Part shown: positions 35,328-46,075 of the stretch, piece by piece
Layout: each line of letters starts with the position of its first letter
How positions within the stretch are numbered: position 1 is the first letter of the stretch
Source: Tetrastigma voinierianum
Lineage: Eukaryota; Streptophyta; Magnoliopsida; Vitales; Vitaceae
DNA length: 64,000 nucleotides
NCBI GenBank assembly: GCA_016808115.1
Contig: JAEQBH010006861.1
Span: forward strand, 62,001-126,000
Reading direction: 5' to 3'
Made by a program: the position numbers and the translations under genes
The notes under the pieces: model-generated
Seen by the model: the letters and a program-made list of their open reading frames with translations, nothing else
Database searches by the model: none
Told to the model about the DNA's origin: nothing

Positions 35328-35571
35328 GGAGAGGGGTACCCCGATGCAAATGTTCTTATAGTGACGGTTACTGATGATGAATCAAGGAGAATATAGCAGC
35401 AACGTGATTCTGATACCAAGGCCGAGGTCATGGAAGTCCTAAGAGCCATGTTCGGAACGAACATTCCAGAAGCTACTGATATTAGTGCCTAGATGATGGT
35501 CTAACAGGTTCTACAAGGGCCTTTTCTCCAATTGGCCATTTGGGGTTTCGGTTGGTACTGATCAGTTAAGG
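35328..35571 (+). pseudogene. Polyamine oxidase, next exon (broken)
   Basis: After an intron ending near 35328 the frame gives GYPDANVLIVTVTDDESRR, then TKAEVMEVLRAMFG, NIPEATDILVPR, WSNRFYKGLFSNWPFGV and DQLR. This is the conserved PAO substrate-binding/FAD domain sequence. One conserved Glu codon is TAG and one Trp codon is TGA, and a one-base insertion follows LERG. The exon ends AG|GTAATTCATC. It is a degraded host gene with its introns, not a processed copy. Confidence 0.85.
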
Positions 35572-35737
35572 GTAATTCATCTCTTTCTGGCAATTCTTTA
35601 TCTAATTGGAAATTACGCCTCATAATTCTTTCATCCAAAGGCATAATATATTTTGATTCTTTCTTTGTTGACTTCCTCTTTCTTGTCTCTTATCAATTTT
35701 TTTTTTTTTCATTTTTGTTTAAATATATAAAATTTAG

Positions 35738-35930
35738 GCACTTGTTGGAAGGATTTACTTCACGGGCGAACACACCAGCCAACAATACAATGGTTATGTC
35801 CATGGTACCTACTATAACGATCATAGGCATCACGACTTTAATGAACAAGATTCAGCACATGCCGACATCAATCGGGCAGAGATTGAGGTCTACATTAACA
35901 TCGAAGTGCGAGAGAAAGACATACTTGTAA
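35738..35930 (+). pseudogene. Polyamine oxidase, C-terminal exon (broken)
   Basis: Following an acceptor TTTAG the frame reads ALVGRIYFTGEHTSQQYNGY, then VHGTYY, matching the PAO end APVGRxYFTGEHTSExYNGYVHGAY, which contacts FAD. Beyond that the match to AGIDSAEILINC weakens (INRAEIEVYIN is possible). The intron before it is 35572-35737. Confidence 0.82.
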
Positions 35931-36008
35931 TGATCATCGATCACGACTTAACGATGCAAGACCAATCGAGTCTCCAAACCTGACTATTAACCTCGGCATC
36001 AGAAAATG

Positions 36009-36834
36009 TGTAACGGCCTGGTACAACCATGTAGATATTATTTGCTTTAGGTTCAAGGGATCCTCACAACTTTAAAATGTGTCTACTAGGTTGAGAGGAG
36101 TTTATATTTATATAGTACTAAGAATTTTCTCCCTTATCCAGTGTGAGATGTGACAAACACACCCTCCCCATATGCAGACACAACGTCTTCATTGTGCTTT
36201 ATGGGATTGCGGGACTAAACGGACAAACGCCTCATATAGGTCCAAACAAAACAAACCCCAAATTGAGGTTGGGGATTGACTCTGATACCATTTTTAAAGA
36301 CCTGGCCCAACCATGTAGATATTGTCCGCTTTGGACCCAAGGGGGTGTTTGTCCGTTTGGTCCCGCAATCCCATGGGACACAATGAGGACATTGTGTCTA
36401 CCGAAGGATGTTTGTCATCCCACACATCGATATGGGAGAAAGTTCCCTGTATTACTCTGAGTTTGGGCACCATCTCGGCTATTAAACTGCCATGAGTGAG
36501 GCCCCTTAGGCAGAGGGACAATATCCCATAGACCGGCCCAGAGGTTGGCTCACAAATGGTATTAGAGCCAATCCTTGACCTCGATGTGAGGGTTTGTTCT
36601 ATTTGGCCCCATAGGGAGTGTTTGTCCGTTTGGCCCTACAATCCCATGAGACACAACGAGTACTTTGTGTTTGCATGGAGGTGTTTGTCACATCCCACAT
36701 CATATATGGAAGAAAATTCCCGGCACTATATAAGTATGGGCTCCTCTCAACCTAGTAGACGCAATTTAAAGCCATGAGGGCCCCCCTTGGGCTCAAAGTG
36801 AACAATATCTACATGGTTGAGTCTAGTCGTTACA
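36009..36834. mobile_element. Palindromic TRIM-like repeat, 826 bp
   Basis: The left end TGTAACGGCCTGG and the right end (reverse complement TGTAACGACTAGA) start inverted arms of about 285 bp. The shared block CAACCATGTAGATATTGT is followed by GTCTACTAGGTTGAGAGGAG, GGGATGTGACAAACAC and CAAACGGACAAAC. The perfect 5-bp flanks AAATG (36004-36008 and 36835-36839) are as after LTR integration. Primer-site-like words face away from the middle: TGGTATCAGAGTC on the minus strand near 36280-36292 and TGGTATTAGAGCC on the plus strand near 36557. The central 260 bp resembles the arms in inverted order. There is no coding capacity. Confidence 0.75.
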
Positions 36835-36839
36835 AAATG

Positions 36840-37190
36840 GGGAACCATCTCTAAGGCCTCCCGCAAAACTCGAAGACAGGTTTAGAAGCCCGTCGTAAAA
36901 AGGTTAATGTGATGCCACATGAAATGTTCATAGTTGTATGACTCCATCCACGAGCATGCCATCAGTAATCGACTCCTTTGTAGCACTTGGTGCAACATGG
37001 GAACCTATCAACCAACTGCCCACACTCAAGTGTCGTACAAACCACTATCTAACGATCTCTAACTCCCTCCAGCCGAATCGAAACGTGGCCTATAAAAGAG
37101 ATGCTCCGTGCCACAAGAAAGGGATGACAAAATTTTTCTAACTAAGGGAAAAGTGTTCGGACAATATCCTTCAGGGGACTTGTTCCTCTC
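36840..37190 (+). repeat. Likely LTR end of an outer, plus-strand Tat-like element
   Basis: The segment ends TTCCTCTCA followed by a Tat-type leader word, and contains a CTATAAAAGAG promoter-like box near 37092. Its left boundary is not visible, and the matching right LTR is outside the window. Confidence 0.5.
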
Positions 37191-37206
37191 ATTTGCGCCA
37201 TCTATG
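37191..37206 (+). promoter_or_regulatory. Primer-binding-like site of the outer Tat-like element
   Basis: TTTGCGCCATCTATGGGATT resembles the GGCGCCxTCTxTGGGAA word after the 5' LTR of plant Tat-lineage gypsy elements. The last bases form the GGATT duplicated around the inserted element. Confidence 0.55.
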
Positions 37207-37211
37207 GGATT

Positions 37212-37786
37212 TGTCGCTACCTAGATCGTCCGACTGGAGGGCATCAGCGGTGCGATGTAAACCTAAAAGGGGTTTGACGGCGATTATTATTAAACAGCCT
37301 CACGATGATTAAGTGTCGACAAAAGAATGGAGAAGAGAAATAAAGGGAGTTAAATGGGTTGAGTTGCATACCTTTCCCTCGGTAAGAGTCTTCCTTTATA
37401 CTCAGAATTTCTCCATGAGTTATAGGAAAGATAATCTCTACTGTTTGGTGATAAAGATACTCTGTCTTTTTCCTTATCAAGGACTAATTCTCTATTAAAA
37501 GATTTATGTTTTTTGAGATGTATCATATTTGGATACTGGGAGATCCGTGGATAAATATCTTTTTTGTATTATCCACAACGAACTTCCCATATGTAGTAGG
37601 ATGGCCGACTAGGGGGACTCGGGATCCCATACAAGGTTTAAAACTCTCCCATCTGGTTAGTTCCCGTATTGTTTAATACGGCAGGCCGGCTTGGGCCGCT
37701 GCATGATGTGAGGCCAGTCGACGGGCCTAAGCAGGCGTTGGGCCTATTGAGTAATGGGTCTAGGCCTAAAGGCCACGATACTCACA
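37212..37786 (-). repeat. 3' LTR of the Tat-lineage element
   Basis: It starts TGTCGCTACC and ends GATACTCACA. It is homologous to 62850-63387; shared blocks include GATGATTAAGT, TTGCATACCTTTCC, GAGTCTTCC(C/T)TTTATACT and TTATCCACAAC. Confidence 0.85.
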
Positions 37787-37805
37787 ATGCCCCCATTTTT
37801 TCTTT
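37787..37805 (-). promoter_or_regulatory. Polypurine tract
   Basis: On the minus strand it reads GAAAAAATGGGGGCAT directly before the 3' LTR, the primer for plus-strand DNA synthesis. Confidence 0.75.
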
Positions 37806-39230
37806 GACTGGAGGATTATGCCCTTCTAGTCAGGGAAAAATACCGTGTTCAGGCTGGTAGGAGAATTGTAGGTTGTGTGCGCATATGTTTCCAATGCGCT
37901 TGATGTTCAATGATGGGTATTCAATCATGCCTTGAAGCTCTCCTGTATATATTGGGGTGAATCTCCAAAGTCCATGAAGTTGCCAATGGATTCCTCTTCC
38001 ATTGCATAAAGCTTTCCTCCATTGTGATTTCCTCCCTCGCCCGCATCCATAGGCCAGTGAAGGTGGAGAAGTTATGAAGGTAGGCTTTCAGAAATCTCTG
38101 GAGCTATTTGTCGTCAATGGATATTGTGTGTTTGAGAACGACATATGTGTTAACCTACTAGATGTCCTAGGTGGGAAGCCCAATTATGCCAATTCCCCTC
38201 TTTCAGGGTTCTTCGCCAAGGCTAGGTGCCCCCCTGTCCTGGCTCTCTCCGGGGTTGTAGCGATCAAGGTGTACGGTTGAGATGAGAGAAGTCTTCAAAC
38301 AGAATATTTCAAACTCTTCTTTTTCTTCCAGTTTTTCCTTTCCTTTTTTTTTTTTTTTTTTTTCTTTTGACAGTAAGTCTGGTATGGTTACTTGGACAGA
38401 TTTGTAATGGGTCTATCATGGTTGTTTGGACGCATTTATTTTTGTTTTGTGTGACCACTGATGTTTGTTGGCGCATTTTAATAAGATTTGGCTTTTGGGC
38501 ATGCGTGCACAGGCTTTTCTATCTTCATTCTTCTGCCAATATGGCTAAGGAAGCGTAGAGCCTTCCAAAGATGAAAGCCACGAACCTTCTTGGTTGTAGC
38601 AGATGTGTTTTTGGATTTCCAAATGGGACGCTCTTTGGGTTTCGTGCAATAGCGGCCGGGAGTTGTTTGAAGGCTAATCGAGGGGCCCGACAGCCTAGCG
38701 AACCTAGGCCCATATAACTATGGGCTCGGTGATTGATAGACCCAAAGGACTGGGTCCTTACAATCAACAAGCTCATGCGTGGTTTAGATGCCTTATAAGA
38801 TAAAACGCCTTATGAATACCAATCGTGGGGTGAGAGAGGGGCACGTTTCTTGATGGATAGGGATCCAAAAGTTAATTTCTTTATCGTTACTTAGAAGCCT
38901 CTCACCCAAAAATCCTTTGAGCATCTGCAACACTCTTGAAGATTTTGGCCAGGATTGTTGTTGGCGTTTCCATGCATTTTGAACTCTTAGTGAGTTTTCT
39001 CTGCAGCTACCTTAGGTTGCTTGAGCGATTGTTTTGTTTGATTGGTTTGTTCTGGTCCTGCTTGAATCTTTAGTCATTGAGTAGGGTCTGTGATCAGGCC
39101 CATGCGCGTTTTGGGATGTACTCATTCTAGATTAATTCGCAATAGTTTCGAAAAGCTCCTCGGTTAGGGTTTGGTCCTACTATCATTTAAGCTAGAGATC
39201 CTTGAGTTGATCCTTTCTTTGTTTGCACCG
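37806..39230. other. Tat 3' spacer between the LTR and the extra ORF
   Basis: No recognised protein. A poly-T tract lies at 38346-38364. The ORFs at 38074-38280 and 38367-38558 resemble nothing I know. Confidence 0.45.
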
Positions 39231-39239
39231 TAGAATGTG

Positions 39240-41650
39240 AGAAGTCGAGATGGGACTTCCACTATGAGTCGGGTTGGAGTGCGGGAGATCCGTCGGGAGA
39301 TTGCCTACTCAGAGCAACCTTGGCTTCTATGTCTTGGGGTTCGAGGGGTCATGCTTAGAGTCCACGTGAATTAACCTTAGAATTGTTGGACGGACCGACT
39401 TTCTCCATTGTAGGACAAGCGGATAACGCTATCTACTTCACCCGGGAGCAGTTCGCAGCTGGACTTCGCTTCCCTGTTTCGTCGTTGGTGAAGCAATTCC
39501 CACACGTCACCCGGGCTCCTCCTGCACTTATTCATCCGAATGTTTTTCGAATTTTAATGGGTTGTAGTGTGCTTAACTTTATGTACCAGCTGAATATTTC
39601 GCTGGTAGAGATATGTTTCGTCTATACGTTGAAGTTAGGGACCTAGGGCCAGCGTCTATGTTGCCATGGTCCCTGCTATAGTATATGGCTCTTGATTCCC
39701 TAAGATAGAGAAGCGGGGTTATCCACAGTCAAAGAACTTTATCGTACGGGCGCTGGCTCTCTGGGGCTTCCTTTTGATGTGAATCGGTCTTATGTTCTTG
39801 AGTTGGTCTTAGTTAGGTTGCAACTCGTATTGCTAGATAGTGCATTAATATTGTACACATTCGTTTTCTGATGTATCCAGGTAAACGCAGTGAGACTGGC
39901 CTAATTGACTAGATTGAAGCTGGCACGGAGAACATTAGATGATCTTGGAGATAATAGGCGGCCCATGATCATGAGCTTTTTACGTGAGGAACTTGCGAGA
40001 GTTGATTGCCTACGCCTTTCTTAATTCACATCATCTCCAGTGCGTTCTTTGCTGATTTGCCCTAGCTCATTAAGGAGGCATTTGGTTCTACCATGAGACC
40101 TACGCCAGTGGCAGGTGCTCTTTACCAGCGATTCTTGCTCAAGAAAGATGGCGAGGGCAGCTGGGGACCTCAATGAGGTGCCGATCCTCGGCCCTAAAGT
40201 TGAAGCATACGGCTGAAGAAGAAGAAAGAGAGAGTGGGGTGAGGGCTCAGGAAGCGAAGGTAACATGTAGAGTTGGAAGACTCATGGGCTGGTGGGTATC
40301 ATTGCCCGATGAGGCCTTAGAGGAGAAATGTCTCAGACTACCATCGGGTTTGCCGCATGGATCTGTCGCGGGATGTGGCTTCGGTGAGACCACCCCATCC
40401 AGTGGAAAGCGTTTGAATGTCTTCTGAGATGAAGATGCGGTCATTTGGGCAATAATTTACGGTGGACTCTAGTCGGGCCCTCCGATGGAACAGTGGTCTT
40501 GGTGCCCCCAATGGGGCCGGTGCACCTCTGGGGAGGTCTACTCGAGGCCTTCCAAATGTCAGCGAAGTGACTTTATCGGGGAGTATTTGCTGTCGGTGCT
40601 CAGCTGGGCACAATAAATGCAGTCTAGCGAAAGCGCCTGATCAGGGTCTTTGCCAGCACATACATTCCTCCACAAGAGAGGATCCATCCTCCAACGGGCA
40701 TGGTTGCCCTTGACTCGGAGAGTGCTTAAGAGATCATCCATCGCTAAAGCCCATGACAATGAGCCTCAGATTGTGCATATCTTGCGACCCTCATCTAATT
40801 ATTTAAGTCTGGTGGCTTGGCGCTCGCTTAAGAGTAGTATTCATCTCGTTCAGCTTATGAAGAAGGAGGCTTTCCAGGTTGGTGGCTAAGGGCGGGATGT
40901 ATCGTAACCATGACTTTCTTATGGAAATCGATTCAATGACAATAATGCGATTTTGAGCACTTGATTACTAGCTTTGCGTAGTAATTTTCTTGTAACTTTT
41001 CCTTTACAGGCCGTGACGGCTATCCGAAATATGGCTCACCAACATATGGAGTTTCAATCCCGGCTAGATGACGTCAAGAAGTTGCGACTTCCCATGAGTG
41101 GCGTTTAAGCATCAAGCCTTGGGCGGCTTCTTTGACCCCAAGGTGAATCTAGTCGGAACATTGAGACGAAGCCAAAATTTGGTGTAGAAAAGATTGAATG
41201 GGTGGAAAAAGAAAGGGACGAGGCCAAGCAGAAGGCTAAGGTGGCTCGTCTGACAGCCGTACCAATAGGTGATGCTAAGGCACGGGCAAAGGATGACTTG
41301 ACTAGGGCTCGAGATGCTTTGGCGGCCTCACAGGAGAGACGGCGCGAGGTTACGTGGGTTACCCACGTAGTGGAGGCGAGCGTTGCATTTATTGGGATTT
41401 CGGGGCATCCAAATATAAGGTGTCTTCCCTTCATTCCCAAGAGGGCAAGGACAAGGAAGCCATGGTGGAAGACTACGAGGGGAGAAGCCGTGGGCAAATT
41501 TTTTGTATGTTTCTACGGATGCTCACAGCGTTCAAACATAACATCACAACGAGGTGACCTTCCGAGGATTCGGATGGCATGCACTGGCTTGCCTTGAGCC
41601 CTTCCTCAGAGTTTTTACAAACCTGAGTGCTGACCTAACTTAACAGATTG
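39240..41650 (+). pseudogene. Tat-lineage additional ORF, antisense to pol (broken)
   Basis: On the plus strand, opposite to gag-pol, the sequence encodes LDGPTFSIVGQADN, then YFTREQFAAGLRFPVSSL, TRAPPALIHPNVFRILMGC and EICFVYTLKL (39383-39646). This is the 'putative gypsy type transposon' domain (PF04195-like). A later part (41196-41560) has a Lys/Glu/Ala-rich coiled-coil stretch (VEKERDEAKQKAKVARLTA, then ARAKDDLTRARDAL) and ends with GKDKEAMVEDY and AFKHNI, the usual C-terminal pattern of these proteins. Between them the frame is broken with many stops and may include an intron near 39840-39880. Such extra ORFs between pol and the 3' LTR are known in Tat elements; their role is unsettled. 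Confidence 0.78.
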
Positions 41651-41874
41651 AGTCTGTTGTAAAGTAGATTGGGTGAAGTAGTGAAAGATCAGGAGGAGAT
41701 GTCGTTGTAAGAGACGGGACTAACTTCTTTCCTATATTGGTTTTGAGTTACACAAGGCGCCATTTTACTACTCGTATCAAATATTATTTCTTGTAATCCT
41801 TGGCCTTTTTAGACGACACCCAAACCTGGAGACAATGTGATATCATTAAGACATGAGTCATGTTTGATGAAAAT

Positions 41875-42085
41875 CCTAGGAGGATAACAACCATGACTGG
41901 AGTTTTTACTTTAAATTTAGGTGGGACATGACCATGTTGGGCCTTTTAAATGCCAGTAGGATAACAACCATATCTGGGATTTTTTTTTTTAAGATGTCGG
42001 TAGGACAATAACCTTATCTGGGCTTTTTATATTAAAAATGCCAATAGGACAACAACTATATCTGGACTTTTAAAGGGAAGCAATC
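41875..42085. repeat. Tandem repeats, about 40 bp, five units
   Basis: A unit with AGGA(T/C)AACAACCAT followed by (A/T)CTGGG(A/C)TTTTTA starts at about 41881, 41922, 41958, 42002 and 42046, with variation. It lies between the end of integrase and the end of the antisense ORF, where Tat elements often carry short tandem arrays. Confidence 0.75.
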
Positions 42086-42149
42086 ATAGGCTTTCAAAGG
42101 AAATGTCTAAAAGATAATCTTTATTGATGATAGTATCCTCAAAGAAAAC

Positions 42150-43400
42150 ATTAATGATAATACTTCTTAAGATTGCCACGATGTTTCACATCCTGAGCCT
42201 TTGTGGGTCCTCCCAGTGTAGCGCATGGTAATTTGTCCCTACTCAAACTATCATGTTCCTTCCCAATTGGGTTGGAACTTCCAATATGCTGAGTTAGCCA
42301 TGTTTTCAAAGACCCGTCTTAAGACTAAGTCTCCGAGCAGGAATGTACACGGCTTTACACGTCGGTTTTGCAAGTTTACTAGCCTCTGCTGGCATGACGC
42401 TATGCGCACAACTTCCGCTTCCCGGAGTTCGTCAATTGTCTAGGTCCTTTGGCTAACGACATTTGCTTTCTCGAGTGTGACAGGTGAATGGATTGGGGAT
42501 GATGGCCTCCGTCATACGTGAGCGAATGGCGATATGCGGTTAGTTTGACCGGTTATTTCTATAGTCCCATAAAACCCTTGGTAGTTCCTTTACCTATTTT
42601 CCTTTGGCAGAATGCAAGCGTTTTTTCAGAGCTAATAGAAGAGTCTTATTTGATGCTTCTGCCTAGCCGTTGCTCTGTGGGTACCGTGGGGTCGAGTATA
42701 GGTTTTTTATTTTCAATTCACTGCAAAAATTCATGTATACCCGGCTGTCGAATTGTGGCCCATTGTTGGTTATAATCGATTAGGGTATTCTGAATGCACA
42801 CAATGTTCTTCATATGATGAACCGACTATCTTTATCTTTGAGTGGACACGAGTACACTTCTATCCGTATCTTGAAATAGTTGGTGGTAACGATGTAAGCT
42901 TCTTTTGAGCCGGGGTCGTAGGCATTGGCCCTACGATGTCCATAACTCATTGAGCGAACGGCTAGGGGCTCGTTATGGTTGTTGAGTCTTGTCAGCTGCT
43001 GACCGCAGGAGCTGTCGTTAAGCGTGATCATACTTCTGGCGTAAGCATTGCGTACGCGCTCATGGTTGTGATAATGCCTTGGTATAGGCTCACATAGGCC
43101 AAGTCCTCCACGGGAGTGATGTTTGCATACCCCATCATAGAGCTCGCAAAACATCTTTGTCATGGCGGTGGTGAGGCATAAGGTAAAGACAGATCTAAGA
43201 CGATTTATATAACTAATTAAGTTGCAAGGGAAGTGAGTCACTGGACTTGGATCTTGTGGACTTGGTTCTAATGTCTGGAAGTTTTCCCAAGCTCAAATAA
43301 GCGGGCTGTGGGTCATCCAAGAAGAGTTGTCTTGACTATTTCTTTTACTTGGTTGGTAATAATCGACAACTTTGGTGATGGTAGTGACAGAACATCATTC
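42150..43400 (-). pseudogene. Tat-lineage integrase (broken)
   Basis: On the minus strand, reading downwards: the HHCC region (CKHHSRGGLGL, near 43100), P(W)PFAQ-like and VMDIVGPMP (near 42930, start of the catalytic core), TMGHNSTAGY in place of the DNGPQF block (near 42760), and ARQKHQIRL for the QAE block. Then come DELREAEVVRIVSRQQR, VGDLVLRRVFEN-like (GDLVLRRVFENM) and KFQPNWEG(P/T) in the C-terminal region (about 42230-42440). The Asp of DNGPQF is not seen, and stops and frame changes are frequent. The protein would integrate the element's cDNA. It follows RT-RNase H as in all Ty3/gypsy elements. Confidence 0.82.
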
Positions 43401-43639
43401 TTTATTGGTAGGGATCGTACAGTGCGAATCGTATGCTGCCTGGTTTGAATCTCTTGGGACGTGCTCTGATCGCTAACCCCTGAAGTTTCCTGTCGTAGGG
43501 TGACCGGACTTACTTACTTAGTCATCTTGTTGGTCTCTTGTTTCATATTCTCTGTTACACCTTACCGCTGATTGAGTCGCTTCTTATGATTATTTTTCTA
43601 AGGATCTGGAGTTGTAGGGACGATCCCAACTATGATTGG

Positions 43640-45020
43640 TTGTATTCGGCCTCATTGTTGAATGGAAATCCAAACACTATGGCCTACTCATAATTTCTCG
43701 ATCGGGGCTTTAAGTTGCGGATCCGATCTACTCTTCCACATTGTGAAGTGCCATTCACGATCGAGTCCACACCGACCCAGGCTATATGGTTCCATTTCTT
43801 GTTGAAGACTACTAAAAAGTCGGCCCGGTGCACCTCTTTAGCATAAACAAGGTTTATATTGAATACCGAACTCACTCAGTTCAATTGCCCACCGAGCCAT
43901 TCGTCTTGACAGGTCAGGCTTATGTATAGTGCTTCTTAGAGGGAGGTTGGTGAGTATAGTGATAGGGTGCGCCTAGAAGTAGGGACGAAGTTTTTCGCGG
44001 CTACCACGAGACCAGTGCTGCTCGAGATGGGTATATCGAATTTTCTTGAATGGGGACACTTTAAAGAATATAAACCTCACTTCGATATTCTATCTTTAAA
44101 TAAAGTTGCACTTATTGAAATAGCCATGACTACGTAAAGATAAGTGGTCTCCCTTGCATGAGCTATAGCCAAAATTAACAGCGATTCGGTGAGATCTTTG
44201 CTTGGTGCTATGAAGGTCGCATTCTATATTCCAGTCAGTCTATTTGGCCCCTTTTAGAGTGGTAAGAGATGAACGATCGGTCTTTAAAAGCGAGATAGAT
44301 AAGCCCCGGAGCGTGTAGGCGGTGGAGTTGTTGTATATTTTGGAGGTAGGAGTATGAGATTCCATTATGGCCTAAGTTGAATAAGTTAGCCTGTCCCTGC
44401 ATGTTACCATAAAGCTAGAACTTACCTGTGGAAGGCCCGACTCTAGCACTTGAGGGTTTGGGTTTCATAGTTCATGCGGCTGACCTCAAAAGTTTCTTGT
44501 AGGTGCTTCGTATGATCGGGGCATTCTTTGAATTTGAAAAGCATATCATCGATATAGACTTCCATGGTCTTGCCCATCAGTGATTGAAATACCTTTCTCA
44601 CTAGTCTTTGATAAGTTGCTCCGGCGTTCTTCAAACCAAAAGGCATCACGTTGTAGCAGTATAGCCTGTGGTGTAATGAAGGTCGTTTTCTCCACATCAA
44701 GCGGATGCATAGGAATCTGGTGGTAGCCGGAGAAGGCGTCCAGAAATGACAACATCCCATGGCCGGCTAAGGCATCGACGATCTGATCTATTCGCGGCAG
44801 GGGGAAGCTATCATTTAGGCACGCTTCATTAAGGTCCGTCCACACATACTCTCCATTTACCGCCCTTCTTTGGGATGACCACCATGTTGGCAAGCCATTC
44901 AAGATACTTGACCTCTCTGATAAAACCTACTCTTAGAAGATTGTCTACCTCTATTTGAAAGCTAATCGTGGCGATCAGTAAACGCCTTATCTTCTATCTG
45001 TGGGTTTCCGCTGGCGATAA
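43640..45020 (-). pseudogene. Tat-lineage reverse transcriptase and RNase H (broken)
   Basis: Minus strand: VDNLLRVGFIREVKYLEWL and NMVVIPKKGGKWR (near 44870-44970), then VDLNEACLNDSFPLPRIDQI, DALAGHGMLSFLDAFSGYHQI, YCYNVMPFGLKNAGATYQRL, and KTMEVYIDDML with YIDD at 44545-44556. RNase H follows: FXAHPITILTNLPLR, then KPDLSRRMARWAIELSEFGI (near 43880-44010) and FGFPFNNEAEYN near 43650. The YIDD catalytic pair is intact, but the frame is broken at several places. RT makes cDNA from the element's RNA and RNase H removes the template. The KPDLSGRMxxWAxELSEFDI block is diagnostic of Tat elements. Confidence 0.88.
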
Positions 45021-45299
45021 TGTTCAATTTGTGAAAGGCCAGGCCATGTCTAAGTGACTCCAAGAAAAAACGTTTGCGTTTCCTAACAATACGTGTTGTA
45101 ACTGCTCTTTCTCTTCATTGGATAATAAAGTGCTAACATATGTGAACTTCTCCAGCCCGTCCAAGGCTATTGTCTCTAGAGATCCACATCTAACGAATTC
45201 TTTTCTTCCGCCCTTACTTGGGCGGTGAACTGTGGTTGCTATGTGGGAATGTGATCCTCGAGAGGAAGACTATTTGAGTTATTTTCCCCTTTCTATTCT

Positions 45300-46075
45300 G
45301 GCCATGGATAGTGGTAACACTATCATCGGCCAGTGGGCGCCCAAAGGTCCAGCCTACGCATTGGTCAAATAACTAACTATCTTATGATATGCTGAAGGGA
45401 CGGCCTTCGCCCGAGTGCGATCAATCCGGCCTACTATGTAATTATGAGCCCAAGTCAGCAAACGGCCCGAGAACAAGAGCACATTCGATGATGCCTGCTT
45501 GTCTGGGAAGTGCTATCTCGATGTTGTGGTTATTCGTCGTTAAACCGAGAGAGGACTCATCATTTGAGTTCAACATTAAGTGAGAAGCTTCATTTAGTTT
45601 AAATGGGTCAAATTTACAACAAATAAATCATTCTCAAGATCTGCAACACCCTATTCATCAAACCACTAATACAAGGTGAGTACAAGTGCATCATAATGGG
45701 GCACAATGACCCTGTTCGGGTTTACTAGGGGAAAGGATATAGGGCCATCTATCAGCTTGGTCTCTTCCCGGATACCCCCTATGTGGACAACGTTTACCCA
45801 GGCCTTAACCGTGGCTGCTCTCATAATCTTCTTTTGTTGGTGCTTCGATTGGTACTGGTTGTCAAATGGTCCCCCTAGTATATAGTTTATGGCGGGTCTG
45901 GATTCGGACGATGTGGCCGTGCCGACTATAATTCTATCTGCTGTAGGCACAAATTGTGCCTCGCGGTCAACTTCCCTAACATATCTTATGAGGTGCCCCG
46001 CTTTAATTAGTCTTTCCACAATGAATTATAGGCTTCGGCACCTATTGGTCTCATGCACGTGGTCTCTATGATAAT
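45300..46075 (-). pseudogene. Tat-lineage protease region (broken)
   Basis: Minus strand ORF 45666-46019 starts in the gag tail (ERLIKAGHLIRYVREVDREA), continues with INYILGGPFDNQYQSK, and ends with the block PHYDALVLTLY, the (PHxDALVV) sequence ahead of the protease in Tat polyproteins. Further on, SAYHKIVSYLTNAXAGPLGA (near 45340) matches the VSTYHxxLKFPT-type protease end. The D-S-G active-site motif itself is not recognisable. Confidence 0.7.

Noticed and set aside
40021..40889. Several ORFs of 65-91 codons on both strands
   Set aside because: They cover the broken middle of the Tat extra ORF; none matches a separate family.
41105..41497. Minus-strand 130-codon ORF
   Set aside because: It is the complement of the coiled-coil part of the Tat antisense ORF, whose plus-strand reading matches the known family.
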